Source: Primula veris (taxonomy: Eukaryota; Streptophyta; Magnoliopsida; Ericales; Primulaceae). From it: DNA of 64,000 bases. How positions within the stretch are numbered: position 1 is the first letter of the stretch; every line of letters starts with the position of its first letter. Below the pieces are notes generated by a model. That model was not told the DNA's origin and did not search any database. It saw only the letters and a list, made by a program, of their open reading frames with translations. The stretch covers positions 23,190,560 through 23,254,559 of the forward strand of contig OY821742.1 in NCBI GenBank assembly GCA_963682055.1, read 5' to 3'. Positions 1 through 12,000 of this stretch are shown here, in pieces. Position numbers and translations under genes: made by a program.

Positions 1-104
1 ACAAAGCAGTATTTTATTTTTTCAATACTTTTTTTATTTTTTTACGATAACAATAATAAAAATGATAGATAAAACCTGAATAAAGCCAAAGCTCTGATAC
101 CAAA
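1..104 (-). mobile_element. Internal end of an LTR retrotransposon running off the left edge, with primer-binding site
   Basis: This is the internal side of a minus-strand LTR element whose body lies left of the window. Read on the minus strand, TGGTATCAGAGC (plus 91-102) is the initiator-Met tRNA primer-binding site typical of many plant LTR elements. It lies two bases inside the LTR that starts at 105. No coding sequence is visible in these 104 bases. Confidence 0.75.
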
Positions 105-942
105 TGATACGAGATCGAACATGGTGGATCCATCTAATCAGGTTTATAACGATCAAACTAAAGACCGCGACCCGTCACCTATAAAGAGGTGGGAACCTTG
201 GTATGATTAGTTTGGTATGGAACCGCGACCCGTCACCTATAAAGAGGTGAGAACCTTGGTATGTGAAGGCACCACAAACGGTTATGGACCACCGAATGAT
301 AAGTCGGGATGAACATCACAAGGTAGAACCTTGATAAGTTCGAAAAGTTCAATGAAAAACCCAAGAGAAAACTCTCAATATATTTTATCCAAATCTGATC
401 TGCAATGCCACGAAATGGCTCTTATTTATACTTGAAACAAGCCTCCAAGCATTTGAAAAGTTTTAGAAAAACTTTAAATAACATAGGTTCAAAGTATGAT
501 TGACCTATGACCTTCTAACTTACTTAACTACTTCAAATTCAGCAATATAATAGTAAATACAATACATTTGAGTTGAACAACTCAAGAATGAGTTTAAAGT
601 TTCAATTAATTTGTGCCCCTTGAGTTGTAGTTCATGAATCCATATAATAGATGTGAAAAATCTGCCACCAGCATTAATATCTTTGAATATTCAACCCCTT
701 TATAATCAAGCACTACTAACCACGAAATTATCCTTAGAGTGGTGTCTTGAATAGCCCCAATCTGATTCGCCAAGTGTTGGCCTTCGTTTGAGCTTGTCTT
801 AAGCTTCGATTTCCCATAATCAACTCATATGTCATGTATTAACCTGTTTAGCACTTCTTGGAATCTTTTAGCTTTTGATCTTGTTATTGGTCCGATAGGA
901 ACTTGCAATGAATTTCTAGGTATAGAAATCATGATCACATCA
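105..942 (-). repeat. 5' LTR (minus strand) of the left-edge element
   Basis: An 838-bp LTR bounded by TG at 105 and CA at 942. Its borders are fixed by a related solo LTR at 35921-36923, whose similarity begins at TGATACGAGATCG and ends at ATCACATCA. The primer-binding site abuts the left border, so this is the 5' LTR of a minus-strand element. It carries two copies of a short internal repeat around 'cccgtcacctataaagagg' (near 170-255). The second copy of the target duplication is off the window; the candidate on this side is gaaat at 943-947. Confidence 0.8.
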
Positions 943-1595
943 GAAATTGATGGGTTTTTGACGATGAGGGAGAGAATTATAGAGAGAGAAAGTGATCGTA
1001 CCTCTAGATCTTCTCGCAAGTGGAGGAAGATGATCGTTGTTTATGAGGATTCTAGAGAGAGAAAGTGGTCTGATTTTAGTAGTCTTATTAAATGAATTTT
1101 ATGTTTATATATTTTTAAGAAGTGTGACTAAATTGGGATGATACTTTTGTAGTGTGACTAAAATGGGAATAAGATGGTAAAGTGTAACTAAACGCTAATT
1201 CCCCCAATTTTCTTATAGAAACTAGTTGTTTATCAGCAATTTTCTTTCATGCTGACACATAAAAAAGCTAAAATTAGAAAACAATAGTAAACATTAAAAA
1301 TAATAGTAAATAAAAGATAAGAGAGAATGTATGTTTGGTCAAAACACAAAGTCGCAGGTTCTTTTACAATACTTAAAACGAGTGCTGGTAGTACAATTAT
1401 ACTTGCTTCAAGAGCTTAATTATGTAGTAGCTAATACTAATCGGGCAAAAGCCATTCACATACACTTCCATACAATGTGTCTTCAATAACTGCCGAAGAT
1501 GTGACCTCTATACCAAACAAATCTATAAAAGAGGTAAACCTCAGATTAAATTTTGCAAATTCAGCAGAGGATTCAGTTGAGTGAAAAGCTGAAAA
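943..1595. other. 3' flank and probable 3' UTR of the RHIP1-like gene
   Basis: AT-rich sequence between the LTR end and the RHIP1-like stop codon, which lies to its right because the gene is on the minus strand. The 88-residue ORF at 829-1095 straddles the LTR border and matches nothing I know. The part nearest 1595 is presumably 3' UTR; I cannot place the polyadenylation site. Confidence 0.4.
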
Positions 1596-2984
1596 TCAAA
1601 TTGGAAGGCCTAGGTCAGAGAGCTTCATTATTTTTTTGTTCACATCAATCCTTTGTTGTCGAACAAGGGATGCCATAGAAGCAACCTAACCACAGGGAGA
1701 GAACAATGAGATTATTAGTAAATTGGGAATTATTACAATTTCAAGCATCTCAAATGGCTAGGAAGGGCTTTAGTTTATCAAAATTCAAAACAGGTATGAA
1801 AACCAAGAAACAAAAGAGTTCTTTAAAAACTGGCAATATATGCAAAAATATAACAAAACAGGGTTTAAGATCACCGCAATCAAACATACCTCTGCTCGAA
1901 GTTTCAGAGCCTCCCTGCCAGAAATTTCTCGTAATCCATTCATCAAATCTACAAAATCATAGTCAAGATAAACAGAATCCCAAGGGAAAAAGCAAAATGA
2001 AACATCATAAGACCAATAATTTAAGTAAGTAGGGGAGGAAAACCAATTCAAGCATGCGAACTACATGAGTAAATCAAAAGAGTCGAGGACTAAATAAATT
2101 ACAGATCGTTTACAGTACCAACTCCAAATATCAGCACAAGCATATTGCAGCAAGAGATTACGGACTAATCTCTTTCCCAACAACTGTAGTTTGTTGACAG
2201 GCGGTCTCTGGGGATTTTGAGACTCGAGACATAGCTCGTAAAACTAAGCCTTTCTGTATTAGCATGCCATGAAAAAGTATGAGATGATTTTTTGTGTGAT
2301 AATTTTTCCCATGTTAAATACAAAACTCTAATATTTCTCAAGAAAAAAAAACAGGGTCCATAGTTTAATTCACTTAGATAACACATGGGAGACTCGAAGT
2401 GTGTTCCATTTCCCTTCTCTCTCCTTTTTCATCCCGTTTGAACTATCCCTAAAGAAATATTATCGTCATCATCAAACAATGCATTTATTCCAATTAATAA
2501 CTTGGAGTTGACTATATGAAACCATATGATACACCATTCGTTTTCGCAACAATAAATTTTCCTCCACCATACATGTCTCACGCTCAAGATATTATGAATC
2601 ACCTGCCATCCAAGTTTTTATCGATCTTTCAATAGCTTTCTTTTGGTTTTCTACACTAATATCTTCACTCTTTCTAATCGCCGCATCCATAGGTCTGCTT
2701 ATTAAATGCCCAAATCATCTTAATACATTCTCTTCTCATTGTGTCCGAGATTAAGTCACTTTTGTACCCTGTGTTTGTAACAAAAAAGCAATTACTACCC
2801 CATGTTTCCAAAAACTCGATTTAGTACCCCAAGTTTGTACAATTGACTTGATTTAGTGACCAGGTCGCGATTCAGACCAAAAAACACACCGGAGACAGGG
2901 AAAATACCATTTTACCATTACTTTTGGAGGGAAAATTCTCCTTCTCTTTATTAAACATAACTCCCTGTATCTATATCTATATCT

Positions 2985-3033
<49 letters not shown>

Positions 3034-6000
3034 CTCTATCTCTATATATATATATATAATATCTTTCTCCCATCACCTCCTCTCCCCCATCTCCCCGTAT
3101 ATCTATATTTATTGGAGTGTATGTATGTATATCAAACATTCAGACCTTGTTGACTAGATCACCAAAAAACATTAAAAGCTAGCTTTTAGGGCTTGTTTCG
3201 CATCAGCTGTTCAATGGAGTATTTGGCATATAAACTAGCATTTTTCCAATCACTGTTACAACTTACAAAACTTTGGGTTTCGTGGTAAAATAAGCACACA
3301 GGTCAGAAATACAAAACCATTACACAAGCGTAACAAAGATAAACAAAAATCTTCTGGAACTGAAAAGCTACAACCAAACAAGCTCTAAGTTTTAACCTTG
3401 ATCTGAGAGCACAACACAATTAGCATTAAGTCTCAACATTATCAACCCTTTCAAAAGCCATTCAATAAACACCCCCCTAATTAAGCAAGATAGATGACCT
3501 GGCAATTTAAATGCAGCTTATAAGCATCTTATATAAAAGCCGTTTCCATGGAGCTTAATTCTCTTCTTCCTCTCTCTCTTCCGAGGACTTCATTGGGGGG
3601 TTAATTGGAGGATAATTTCGGGGTTTTGATCTCGGTTCGTTTATATCCGTCTGTAAATAAGGTTTTGGGTGGTTTTGATCTCGGTTCGTTTATATCCGTC
3701 TAGGAATAAGGTTTTGGGTGGGTTTTGGTCCGAACGGGAGATGATTGAACGGCGGCGACAGATCGTAGCGGTCAGGTTATATATATGTGTATTTATAGGT
3801 TAAATATATATATATATATATATGTATAGATATATATATATATATGTGTGTGTGTGTGTATGCATGTATATGTATCTATTCTGGTGGAGGGAGAGAGAGA
3901 GAGAGAGTTGTTTATATCAGAGTGTTAAATAACTGTTTTACCCTTCGGGTACAGTCACGTGATGTGTCAATTTCCGGCGTTTTTTTTGTCTGAATCGCGA
4001 ACATGTCAAGTCAATTGTACAAATTTGGGGTACTAAATCAAATTTTTGCAAACACATGGTACTAATTGCTTTTTTGCAACAAACACAGGGTACAAAAGTA
4101 ACTTAATCTCCATTTTGTCCCCAATCGAAGCCACACATAACCTAAATCGGATATTCTCATTCTTTCCACAAATCCATCTCCACATCCACATCTCTGCTAT
4201 CCCCATTTAATTTTCATCTATCTTCTTAATCGCACAACATCACTACCATGTAATAAAGCTCGTCTTATAGACTTAAAGGAAATTACTATGACAAAAAAAA
4301 CCTGAAGCACTTTTCAACCTCATCCACCTTGCTTGAATTCTATGATTAATATCACTTCCTATTCAGCATTATTTTGAACAATTGAACCAGGATAATGAAA
4401 CCTATCACTTTTTTGGTATTATCTCACCACCTAACTGAACTACAAATGGACCTACCATACTTATACCACTAAAAATACACTACATGTATTCATTTTTTTA
4501 TCTGGTTAACCTAAAACTTTGAGCATCTAAAGTATGTCTCCATAATTTTAACTTACTGTTTACACCTGTCCTAGTCTCATTCACTAAAACTATATCGTCT
4601 ACAAACAACATGCAACAAGATACTTCATTATGAATATGCATAATTAGTTCATCCATGACTATAACGAACAATAAAGGGCTTAAAGCTGATCATGGATGTA
4701 ATCCTATTGTAACATGAAACATATCTGTAATGCCACCAGTAGTTCTAACATTCGTAACTACTTCTCTTACATGTCCTCAAATATCTTTATGTATTTAAGA
4801 AACACAAAATCTTTTTTTCAACACCCACCTAAACACGTCTCCGGGAACTTTATCGTATACTTTTTCTCCAAATTAATAAAAACCATATGTAAATCTTTTG
4901 CCCTCCCTATATTCTACATCATTTGACTGAGAAAATGTACTTCTTTTCTAGTCGATCGTCTCGGTATAAATCCAAACTGATTTTCAAAAAAATCAACAAT
5001 ACGCTTAAACCTAGACTTGGTTATCATCTCCCATAATTTCATTGTATGATACATAAGCTTTATTTTTTTATTCTCCAGTATAATGGTACCAATGTACAGT
5101 TTCTCCATTCATCATGCATACTTCTGTTTGCCAAATCTTGTTAAAAAAATTTGTTACCTATCTTATCGCAACATCCCCTGCATTTTCAAACAACAATAGG
5201 AATACCATTAGGGACTCGTGCTTTCTTTACTCTCATTTTCTTTAATGCATCATTAACACCTACCTTAATCATACACATAAAATCACGATTAATCTCTTCT
5301 GGACTTTTTTACCAAAATAGTGTTATTTGGAAAACTAATTCCCAAACTAGTGTTGGGAAACTAAATTCTCATATAGTGCTATATTGGCCACATCATTGTA
5401 CAGGTAGGAGAGAAAAACTACACTCAAATGACACACCACCCCACTATCACTTAAACATATAAGTTAGCATTACCCAAATTTCAATTCTCACGCAATGGTT
5501 GTGTAAATTACAGAAATAGTCCATCTACTCTTTAAGAAATTCTAAATTGATCCCTAAATTTTTATTTGGAAATAATTGATCCCAAGTATTTGTACAAGGT
5601 TCACTATTTGTCATATTTGTTTCAGTTAAAACAAATGTTCAAATTTGAATATATTTTATCCAGACATAAATGTACTATATATGTATTCAGCATTAAGAGG
5701 GCTACATCCTTCTAATTGCAACTATAAGAACCAAGTCGAATTCCTCTCAAAATAACAGGACCATGTATTTTGCAACTATTATGGGTACCAACAAAATTTA
5801 TTGGTACAAAATATTGTTCATAGTGTAATATAAATTTGCAATATCAGTAAAAAGAATCCAAAAGATCTCAAACCAAGCTCACACAGTTGCAAGTACGTAT
5901 TATATTCCCCAAATTGAACCCTCGAATTTCAATGCTTAAGTTTCATTCTGATAAACCATCAAAGGAAAAAAGAACAAAAAAGAAATCTACTAAAAAAACC

Positions 6001-9000
6001 AGCCCATGTCGAAGAGTCACAATTACAACTCGCAATTGAAAAAAAATCCCCAAACTATATTCAGCAATTGTTACTCAGATATTATTTAACAAAAAAAATG
6101 AAAAAAAGTACCAGCTAGAAAATAAATTTTGGAGAAAACCATTTGAGTAAGTGTGGTTTTGCTCGATTCCGTTACCATTTTTTCGGAATGACAACTCCAG
6201 GCAGAAATGTGATTTTATTTATAAATTTATTAATTATTATGTATGTTTTGGTCACCTTTTCTCCTTTTCAAAACATTTGAAGTTAGCCTAACTTGTTTTT
6301 CTCTCCCCTATGTGGTAAATGAGGTGGCGAAATCAACTCTAGATTCGTAAATATTTTCAACAACACTAGGTTGGTAATTAGTTTCACCAACAACACCATA
6401 TAGGTAAAAAAACTCTCTCCTCTGCTGGAACTGCAACATCACCTATGCTACTAGTTTTATCTTCCCTACAAAACTTATCGAAATAATAATGTCATAATTC
6501 TTTACCAACACCTTATTGTCTCTGTCCTTTATTCATCTTACACCATCTAGATCTTTGACCTTCCTTTTCCTCATTGTTGCAATTTAAAAAAAACTCCTTC
6601 TCCCTAACTTATATTGCTTGGGTAGGTTGGCTGGGACTGTTTGTAGAACTGTTTTAAGTTTAATCTCTTAATACATTTAAACGACCTAATGTTCCATAAT
6701 CTGTCTTTCTCATTGATGAAAAGTTGAAAATCGCTTATTACACCACCTAATCGGTAGTCATATAGGCTACAGAACTTAATATAGATTGTATTTATTCTTT
6801 CAACTATATCGAATGGAATACATACCATTCGCTTGTGTTTCAACCTTGTATGCAGATTTTGCAAGATTGCGGATTTCAGCCCCGGCATTCCTATTGATAT
6901 CACCAAAATTAATTCAATGATGACAACTATGAAATTAACCACATAAAATAAAATAAAATTACATTAGCTTAGAGTGACCGTCGTTCATTTCTTTTTCAGC
7001 AAGACCAGCCCTTTCAAGAAGTTTTACACTTTCATTCTTCATCAAGTCCACAGAAAGTTTCAATTGATTAACATTCTTCTCAGCGCTAACAAACTGTGCC
7101 TGCAAAGTATCACAGCCATAAAACCCGAAGGTGGTGTTAATATAGATTGTAATAACCCAAACTTAAATCTATAGATACAAAAAGCACTCTCAAATTTTGA
7201 AGTTAATGTACAAGTGTAATACCTCCTCACTTTGAAAACGCCCCAATGTCTGACGAAATAGAAATCTCCTAGGCCCTGTGATAATACGATCAAAAATATC
7301 GTAGATAAAGTTAAATATTAAACAGAGAGAATTAATGTGGTGTTGTACCCAAATGATACACCCACATGAACTATATTAGAGTATAGTCAAAATTATAAAA
7401 TTACATCTTAGGTCCAAAAGTAAATAGTAAATAACTTAAAAGGACAAATAATAAATATGACTATATTCCAACACCCCCACTCAAGCTGGAGCATACAAAT
7501 CAAATATGCCCAGCTTGGAACACAGAGATCGAAACAAAGGTCCAGATAGAGGTTTGGTCAAAATATCGCCTAACTGAGAACCGGACACATATGGGGTGCG
7601 GTGCAAATTTCCTTCATGATGATCAACTTCAATATGCTCCGTTCTCTCATTAAAAACCGGATTATCAGCTATAAATATAGCATATTGGTTATCGCAAAAC
7701 ATAGGCATTGGATCATTGATGACCACACCAAAAACACGAAGAAGAGAGCGAACCCATATCATTTCTGAAGCAGTATGACCATAGCACGATACTCGGCTTC
7801 AGCACTTGAGCGAGCAACAACGTTTTGTTTTTTACTACGCCATGTAACAAGATTAGAACCAATAACGAGGAGCATGCATGATTTTACTGACCACCCCCAC
7901 TGCGTAAGTGATATCGGGGTGAGTCACCTTAAGATAAATAAGCTTCCCAACAAGGCGACGATATCGAGCAACGTCGGAAAATAACGCACCAGTTTCTGTA
8001 TCAAGTTTTACCGAAGAATCCATAGGCGTATCATCAATATAAACAATAAGAACAATAATACCCGAAGAAGTTTGTCGAGTGAAGACTGAATGGTCCGAGT
8101 GAAAACGAATAAAACCATAATCAATAACGACACTACTAAATCGATCAAACCAAGCACGAGGCGATTGTTTTAACCCATATATAGAACGACGAAGGCAACA
8201 AACAAGTTGCTCACTCCCAGATATAACGTAACCAGGCGGCTGATCCATATACACCTCTTCCTGAAGTTCACCGTGTAAGAATGCATTTTTAATATCAAGA
8301 TGATACAAAGGCCAATTGCGACTTACCGCGACCGAAAGAAGTATCCGAACTGAATTTACACGAGCAACAGGAGAGAAAGTCTCTATAGTCAACACCATAA
8401 GTTTGAGTATATCATTTAGCCATGAGACGGGCTTTCAACCGCTCAATAGAACCATCGGGCTGATATTTGACCGTATATACCGAACGATACCCAACTGTAT
8501 TTTTTTCAGGTGGCAAGGCTGTAAACTCCCATGTGTGATTTTGATGAAGAGCACTCATTTCCTCATCCATAGCGAGCTTCCAACCAAAAATAGAATTTGC
8601 CTCTCTAAATGATTTCGGAACACAAATAGAAGACAATGCACACGTAAAAGAATGCATACACGAAGAAGTACGATGATAAGAAACGAAATTGGCAATGGGA
8701 TGTCGAGTACAAACACGCTTAGCCTTTCGTAAAGCAATAGGTAAATCATCAGGGTTAGGAGATGGTGAAATAACAGGTATCGGAGATGATATAGGAGGCG
8801 AAGGTGCAACAGGAAGGGAAGATGTCGAGGTCGGGTCAAGTGATAAAACTTTCCAATTTTAGACCGCTTATAAACCTTTAAAACCGGAGGAGAAGAATTA
8901 TCAATAAAAGCAGAAGGCACTGGAAAAGGAATGGGCTCAACCTCACAAGAAGGACGAACAGCTGACTCAATATCAGAGCTCGATATAATATCCGAAAAGA

Positions 9001-12000
9001 GTTGAGCACCATTAGAAGTAAAGAATGAAGTAGACTCAAAAAAATGTAATATCGGCACTCACAATGTAGCGACGAGAGTCGGGATAATAACAACGTAACC
9101 TTTTTGACTTCGAGAGTAGCCAACAAAGACGCATTTCCTGGCACGAGGAGAAAGCCTATCCTGTCCTGGATCAAGAATATGAACAAACGCAACACATCCA
9201 AAAATACGAGTAACGGAAAATGGATCAATATCAGGATATACGAGCGAAAAAGGAGATCGATTAGACAAAACCACATAAGGCATACAGTTTATAAGATGAC
9301 ACGCAGACAGAACAGCATCTCCCCAAAAATGCTTAGGAACCTTCATATTAAAGAGCAAAGTACGAGCAACATCTAATAAATGTCTATGTTTGCGTTCAGC
9401 AACGCCGTTTTGTTGGGATGTATGTGCACAACTAGTCTGATGAATGGTCCCACGATCAACACAAAAAAATTCCATAACAGACTGAACATACTCTAATGCA
9501 TTATCAGCACGAAATATCTTAATCTTCATATCGAATTGAGTGAGAATTTCATTATAAAAAACAAGTCACAATAAATGGTAATTCAGTCCGATTTTCATTA
9601 AAAACAACCAAGTCATACGAGAAAAATCATTAACAAAAATGACAATATCGAAAACCATTATGAGCCGAAGTACGGGAAGGACCCCATATATCATATTGAA
9701 CCAGATCAAATGGTTTAGCCTGCCTATTTACACCACGACTGGGAAATGATCTACGATGATGTTTTCCGAGTTAGCAAGCCTCACACTCTAGAATGGAAAC
9801 ACGGCTTAAGGCAGGAATGACTTGTTTAAGTTTAGCAAGAGATGGATGACCAAGACGAAAATGCCACTGGAGTGGTGAAACACTAGCGCTCAATACTGAT
9901 GAATATGAAGAAATAAAACTATTATGATCCAAATAATACAAAACATCCTTCTCATATCCTAAGCAAATCGTCCGATTTGTTTTGAGATCCCGAAAAATAC
10001 AAGACTTGGGAGTAAAAGTTACAGCACAATGTAGAGATTGAGCCATCTTACTAACAGAGAGCAAGTTGAACGGAAAATCAGGCACATAAAGACTATCAGA
10101 TAATGCTAAAGCAGGATGAGGGCAAAGAACACCTATTCCAGAAACCGGGCGAGAAGAACCATCAGCTAAAATGATATGATGACAAATAGATTTCAGATTA
10201 GAAAACGAGTTACTCGACATATGTGAACTGGAACCCGAGTCTATGAGCCATGAAGTAGACGAGGAGGCCACAAAGGCAACACTATCCGAGTTAGCTAATG
10301 TAACAATGGGATTAGAAAACGAGGAGGTTTGTAATGTCCGTAAAAGCTCACTAAGTTGAGTAATAAGTGCATCATAAGTAATATCAACCTTTTTACCGGA
10401 TCCACACATGATTTTGATCAAACAATCGCTAATAATGACTTAAAAAGTCTCAACATATACGTCAAATATAACCCAAATAACCAAAAAGAAGCCTCAAATA
10501 AAAATATATATATATATAACCACCAAACAATCTGGACCCAAACACGGTTCCAAATAGCATCCAACTTTCTATTTCAGACCATAGACTAAATAAAGCATTT
10601 TAAAAGAAACCCAGATACATGTAAACACGAGCCGAGAAACTTGCTCTTCTCCCAGTCTTCAATTGAACATCGGATCAACAAATTAAATACAAACCCAGCT
10701 TACATTGCTGTAGACGAGTAGATTTATATAAAAAATTTGGCCAGAAAATATCCCACGCGCCGATAACAGCGGCGACAGTCGCCGGAGCTCAGCCACGCAT
10801 GGCGGCGCGTCTGACGACCAACGGGTCTGTAACTTTCAGACCTAGGTCGACTGAGCAAGGGAAGAAGTAATATGGGGTCAGTTTACTGTTTCGATGTTGG
10901 GACAGTGATGGCAGCGGCGGAATTAGGGTTTTGAAAGAGGTGGCTCTGGTACCAAGTTAAATATTAAACAGAGAGAATAAATGTGGTGTTGTACCCAAAT
11001 GATACACCCACATGAACTATATTAGAATATAGTCACAATTATAGAATTACATCTTAGGTCCAAAAGTAAATAGTAAATAACTCAAAAGGACAAATACTAA
11101 ATATGACTATATTCTAACAGATAATTAAGACAGATAAAATGGCAAAAGCGCCTCTGATGATGCAAAAGACATTACTTGTAGCAGTAAGAACTAGGACAGC
11201 TATTAGATGTTTTAGTGTTAACAGCAAAAACCCCAAATCCTTTATTTTGCCAGGAAAGACTGCACTGCTTTGGCCATAGAAGCGAAGTATCCGTATCCGT
11301 GCAAAATAGATCTTAACTAAATCTTGGTCACTCACACTCAAGGTAGTAGACAAAATAATTACAACCGCAAACAATCAACTATTTTCCATAAGCAATGAAA
11401 CCTTAATTTTTTTTCTCAAATACAATATAGAAGAAATAAGAAATTTGATTGCTGTAGTTAATTTAGAAAATTTGAAGTAAATCAGCCAGTGGATTTGAAA
11501 AGAACTCCTTTATGGGAATCCAAAGCCTGTCTAAGAAGCATTGGCGAAACCAGGACTTGAATATGGGAGGGCTAAATTACATATGTGGAATTTTATTCTT
11601 GTTATACAGCGTCTAAAATGATATAATAGCAGTATCTAATCAAAATACACGGTAAAAATTCACAATTTCCTGAAAAAACAATAAAGACATGGTAAAGCTT
11701 TATTCTGTTGTTAAGAAGAATGCTTAATCTTTGTAATGGATGGTTCAAAAGTTTTTTTTCATTTGTATGGCAAGAATGCCACCTTCTAGATATTTTTCAT
11801 CTGCTTTATGATAAAGAAAGCTATTATGTTCTGTGGTCTTTTAATTTAGGAGTTGAAGGCACTTCGACCCTCCTCTGTTCATTTGAAAAGTAAAACTGTA
11901 TGTGTATCCACAATGATCCCAACCAAGACGGACTAGCCAGATATGCTTATAAATTGGCTTCTACCGGGTCATAAGCTGGTTAACAACCTTCTACATAATT

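Larger units (their letters stand above)
2590..6600 (-). mobile_element. Degenerate RTE-like LINE fragment, split by two TIR elements
   Basis: Three minus-strand pieces (about 6600-6416, 5301-4111 and 2746-2590) read as a broken non-LTR reverse transcriptase. The right piece encodes a stretch resembling the region before the RT domain ([10 protein letters not shown]). The middle piece has [19 protein letters not shown] (about 4930-5000), the usual 'QFGFMPGRST' block, and [15 protein letters not shown] (about 4573-4617), the F(V/A)DD active-site block. The left piece has [16 protein letters not shown] (about 2640-2695), the C-terminal block of RTE-type elements. All pieces carry stops or frameshifts. 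Without the two insertions it is about 1.5 kb, so it was already 5'-truncated. It lies in RHIP1-like intron 6, in the same orientation as the gene. Confidence 0.8.
7309..11119 (-). mobile_element. Ty1/copia LTR retrotransposon, complete ends, internally deleted
   Basis: The element is 3,811 bp on the minus strand, with 165-bp LTRs at both ends and a perfect 5-bp target duplication gataa (7304-7308 and 11120-11124). The primer site on the minus strand, TGGTACCAGAGCCA (plus 10941-10954), abuts the 5' LTR and resembles the initiator-Met tRNA site. The polypurine tract TTGAGTGGGGG (plus 7474-7484) abuts the 3' LTR. By eye the two LTRs differ at about 7 of 165 positions. It lies in RHIP1-like intron 3, in the same orientation as the gene, 33 bp upstream of exon 4's acceptor. 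Confidence 0.95.

Noticed and set aside
2951..3139. Tyr/Ile repeat ORF
   Set aside because: Translation of a (TA)n microsatellite.
3520..3780. Captured host gene inside the first Mutator-like element
   Set aside because: The GC-richer block is a non-coding tandem duplication with no continuous frame.
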